Below, one piece after another: positions 60,454-64,000 of a DNA stretch of 64,000 bases. Origin of the DNA: Echinococcus granulosus. Its lineage: Eukaryota > Platyhelminthes > Cestoda > Cyclophyllidea > Taeniidae. Under the pieces are notes generated by a model. It made no database searches and was not told the origin of the DNA. It saw only the letters and a list, made by a program, of their open reading frames with translations. The stretch covers positions 451,660 to 515,659 of the forward strand of contig NW_020170422.1 in assembly GCF_000524195.1 (NCBI RefSeq). The letters run 5' to 3'. The stretch's first letter is position 1. Each line of letters begins with the position of its first letter. The position numbers and the translations under genes are program-made.

Positions 60454-60553
60454 NNNNNNNNNNNNNNNNNNNNNNNNNNNNNNNNNNNNNNNNNNNNNNN
60501 NNNNNNNNNNNNNNNNNNNNNNNNNNNNNNNNNNNNNNNNNNNNNNNNNNNNN
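60454..60553. other. Scaffold gap (100 N) inside the repeat that cuts gene D
   Basis: Exactly 100 N. The gap starts 35 bp into an LTR-like repeat, so true sequence, possibly including more of gene D, is missing here. Confidence 0.99.
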
Positions 60554-62292
60554 ACTGTTTCAAGATTAAAAGTGCAACCTTATTTCGGTCATGCCTCAAT
60601 CTTCTCGACACTTGCATATAAAGATTAAGTTACAACTTTGTTTTGTTCAAAGGTATTTTGAAGGCATTTTAAGACAAATTATTCTATTTTATAGTGAGAA
60701 TAAAGTAATTCCTGTATGGTAAAATATATTTCACCTTGGGTGCATTGCATACCCTTTCAAATGGGTTGTGAAGGAATAACTGAACAAGTAATAGCGATGT
60801 GCATGGTTGTCTGGATTCACCTCTTTCAGTGGCAATCAGGCAAGAAGGAGGCAAACACTTATGCCTCATCAAAATTCCATCATTTGTAAAATCTCACATT
60901 TTTAAAATACATGATGTCGCCCCCAAATTCTCTTCAATCTATGAATAAGAATTTGGAGACGAGGCAAAACAGAAAATGTGACAGGAATTATGATGAGTTC
61001 TGAAAAAGAATAAAAGTGGATGAGTAAAAAAATCAAATAATTTGTTTTGTTGTTTATTTATTAGTAAATAAATTTTTAGGTATTTACCTCTTAGTGCTGA
61101 AAGATTGCTACAATGGTGGAAAACCCGTCATTTTTAGCATAATCTGTCAGAAAAGCATGTTTAGGTACCACTGCCTATTACACTTTGACAGTGTGTCATG
61201 CTGCTGAGAAGAAATTGATCCGCTTGGCGTTTATCAATTATAAATGGTGACACTACTCGACGTTATGGATGGGACTTGTAAATGTCGTTATTCAAAATAG
61301 GATACGAATTATTCAAGTCTAGGTCTATCATTTCTATGCAAATACATTTTAGTCAAATAATGCAAAGCTAATCTAATTTACCCTGCTCTAATAAAAAAAG
61401 ATAGAGATCCCAGAAACCCTTTCTTGACCTTTCCCAAAAAAGTGTATCTAGACAAATAAGCTTGCATGGTCTTTTGACCAGCCAAAAAAACGACAAACAT
61501 TTTACTGAATCATGGCGATAATATTGTTTATGGCTTATTTTGGACAAGTGCCGATTAGTTTCATTTCCTGATTTTTTGCTATCCGATGAATTTTGACAGG
61601 ACGTTAACGTGTGGACAATCAGGAAATCAGCCACAACATCTATTACTGTAAAATCAAAAAGGCATTTAGAAGGGCCAAACTAGTAACATACATTTTGCTA
61701 GAAACAAAGGAATCTACAAACCCAAAACCATTGGGGCTGGTAGTAATTCAATGCTTTAAATGCATCACCTCCAGATGATGACATACCGGGCAAAATTTTT
61801 ACCGAAGCGTGGTTTATCACTGCAAATCGTGACGCTTTATGTGACAGTTTCTGTGCCCTTCTCATTGGTTTACTTTAACCTCATCGGTTCGGTGATCGCC
61901 TATCACATAAGTGGATAATGCCGACTCCACCCTTAAAGCCACGCCAATGTGCATTTCTACCTTCCTTCGTGAGGCTGTCATGTTGGCTCATTCGCTCACT
62001 GCGCCCATGCTCAAGAAGTTTTCTGACTTGGTCAAAGTAAATAGCTGAAAATTATTGTCTTTTTTAAACTTACTTAGGAAAATTCACCTTCCACGCTGCG
62101 TTGGAAAGTAAATTAATCTATGGATTATACTGTGAAGGTGACTGAAAAAACGAAATTTAAATGAGTGAATGAATAAAAAGCGGAAGAAATTATTCATCGC
62201 CTTCTTGCACATTTAATGAAAACTGCTAACTTAACTTGCCTTTAATCTGCATTTCCAAGACTGCTTAATGTACTCTTTAGGCGTTTTTTTTG

Positions 62293-62450
62293 TGTAGCCC
62301 CCGGGACTTCGCTGAACATGGAAGAAAACATAATACAGGGGAGGAATATGTGCTGCTGACGTACAGAAGAGGCTGGGATTGAATTATTAATGACGGACCC
62401 TCAAATGACCCTTTAAACAAGTGAACTGAGAGTTGAATAAGTGGTCAGAG
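62293..62450 (-). mobile_element. Solo LTR-like repeat, diverged
   Basis: TGTGTAGCCCCCGGGAC start and GAGAGTTGAATAAG near the end; the central GGCC block is lost. Confidence 0.55.
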
Positions 62451-63035
62451 GATTTCGCCTTGTTCATGCTCTTGGTGGTGTTTTTGAAAACAATAATCCA
62501 TTGTTTATTTGTTTTTCAATATTCCTTTAAGTGTATTAGCCTAAGGAAATCAAATCGAAACGGGATATGGGCTAAATGTTAGAGCTAAAACTGTCTAAAG
62601 AATCTCGCATCATCTACAAATAGGCGTCAATAAACATCTTTGACATTACCGAGACAACTAAATCAAATGAAGGTCTTCGCTATCTGCGTCGATCCATAGA
62701 CACTGCAGTTATAGACGGGGCACCACACGGCCCCCACCAATTTCTTGCCTACCATTATGTCTGGCATGTTAGAGCGCGATTGCCAAAAGTATTTTGACCC
62801 TCCTTCTGGCAGAGGCTGTAAGTTCTCTTCAAAACTGGCATTAAACAATTGAGAACATTTCAATGGTATCAAATGTTAGCTTCACTGGAGATGAGATTCA
62901 AGTTATGAGCATGAAATCTCTTCTCTTTGCCACATTGTGTGAAAATTAAAGTGATTTATAATTTTCTCTTTAAATTTCGCTTTTAGTAGCAATCATGCGT
63001 TTGAAGAACGCCTGAAATATTTTCGTAAATACCAG

Positions 63036-63217
63036 TGTAAAGTGTTGGTTGTTTAACACTTGGTTTTAGTAAAGGGCCACTTTGCTTCCTAGACATTGCA
63101 CCTTTGCTGGGTGGGTTGACCTCCGGGTCAGCAGCCCCCTCTCCTACTGTATGTTTAATACATGTATTCTGTCCCAGTAGTACGTCTTCTTTCGTTTTCA
63201 TGGAGGTCTCGGGGCGC
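63036..63217 (+). mobile_element. Solo LTR-like repeat
   Basis: Starts TGTAAAGTG, then TTGTTTAACACTTGG, and ends AGGTCTCGGGGCGCA. Confidence 0.6.
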
Positions 63218-63789
63218 AAAAACCCTTTTCTTCCTGAAATGAACACGTAAATTGTTTAGCTTTCCATGTCTAGTATTTACTGCTTCCTTTAGGGGAAATC
63301 CTGAATACTGTATTCTACCGTAGGTGTGATTATTTGAAGCTTGCTCAGTAACTCCTCATATGGCAGACCAAGACCTACCGATTCAAAGGTGAGGAATATC
63401 AATGAGCACTTGATTTGCGTCCTGTTAAAACATCTGGAATTGTACCAGGCTACTCATCCAAGCAAAAACTTCACGTCAGTTTCAAAGCATGAAAGAAGTT
63501 AGCTTTGAAGTTCTAAACACGCTCCAATGCAGTCCTCCCCAACAGGTCATAGATTTTTAAGATTTAAAGGAAATTGTGTGCAAAATCTGGTTGGCAAGAA
63601 TATTTTGGCTCGCCTTTAAAAAGATCTTAAAATTTCCCAGCTGCACCAGGGATATTTCAATAACGTTGTCCAAAATGTTATAAACGACAATGAAGCTTTT
63701 CCTCATGCGATAAAAATTGCACTTTCTTTAGTTGCTTTGTGTCATATTCAATGCTGGGATTGAAAAAGAAAAGTTAGGGGGGGGATAAT

Positions 63790-63982
63790 ATATTGCCTCG
63801 AGACTTCTCTGAAGGGAAAAGGGAGCATAATACTTGGGCAGAATATGTACTGTCCATGAAGGGAAGGGCCAGAGCTACTGACATGACTCAGAAGACATGC
63901 TACTCAGCGGAAATGCAATCACAGAGCGTTAAGTCCCCATTTGAACAAAATGAAGAGTTGAATAAACAATTAACCTATTGCA
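63790..63982 (-). mobile_element. Solo LTR-like repeat
   Basis: Left end reads TTGCCTCGAGACTTCTC; right end has GAATAAACAATTAACC then TATTGCA, as in the other copies. Confidence 0.6.
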
Positions 63983-64000
63983 GAGCTTCCTTCCTCTTTT

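Larger units (their letters stand above)
60554..64000. other. No recognised gene downstream of gene D
   Basis: I looked for TM2-type, Cys-rich-loop and TM5-type prominin exons and found none. Three LTR-like copies are listed separately. Confidence 0.5.

Noticed and set aside
1..64000. tRNA, rRNA, CRISPR array or bacterial-type operon
   Set aside because: No cloverleaf with a proper B box, no rRNA core sequence and no regularly spaced short repeats were seen; the region is eukaryotic.

Overview
The window is animal (metazoan) nuclear DNA. It has spliced genes with GT-AG introns of about 130-1,400 bp, an AT-rich background, many interspersed repeats and two 100-N scaffold gaps (10831-10930 and 60454-60553). 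Gene content fits an invertebrate. A flatworm is my best guess, but that is inference from overall style and not from a diagnostic gene.

The centre (about 25.4-50.7 kb) is a cluster of prominin (CD133) family genes: five-span membrane glycoproteins of plasma-membrane protrusions. Gene A (25483-32170, +) and gene B (33186-38809, +) lie head-to-tail. Gene C (50681-44844, -) faces them tail-to-tail. A fourth, broken first exon (gene D, 60083-60418, +) follows. I could reconstruct B (869 aa) and C (874 aa) completely, each as nine exons with identical intron phases (0,0,0,1,1,2,0,0). They have TM1, a Cys cluster, TM2, a long ectodomain loop, TM3, a Cys-rich loop, TM4, a second ectodomain loop, TM5 and a short tail. 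Gene A has the same layout, but exon 7 was not found and exon 8 carries a frameshift. An internal splice acceptor could still give an open 838-aa product.

The left part (1-25.4 kb) is gene-poor. Its one clear gene is a single-exon heterotrimeric G-protein gamma subunit (15734-15534, -; 66 aa, ending CQLL). CpG-rich blocks at 16.8-17.1 kb and 18.9-19.4 kb could be its upstream region. Two diverged tandem duplications (5.6-6.15 kb and 13.5-14.9 kb) have no recognisable coding content.

The whole window is peppered with one repeat family: about 190-bp LTR-like units beginning TGTAAT and ending near TACA. Most are solo. Four loci show LTR-internal-LTR structure of about 0.95-1.1 kb, with a conserved PBS-like site and, in three of them, a purine tract before the 3' LTR. 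I read this as a non-coding, TRIM-like LTR retroelement family. Copies lie in introns of A, B and C and interrupt D, always antisense to the gene.

The right part (50.7-64 kb) holds only these repeats, the prominin relic and unassigned AT-rich sequence.
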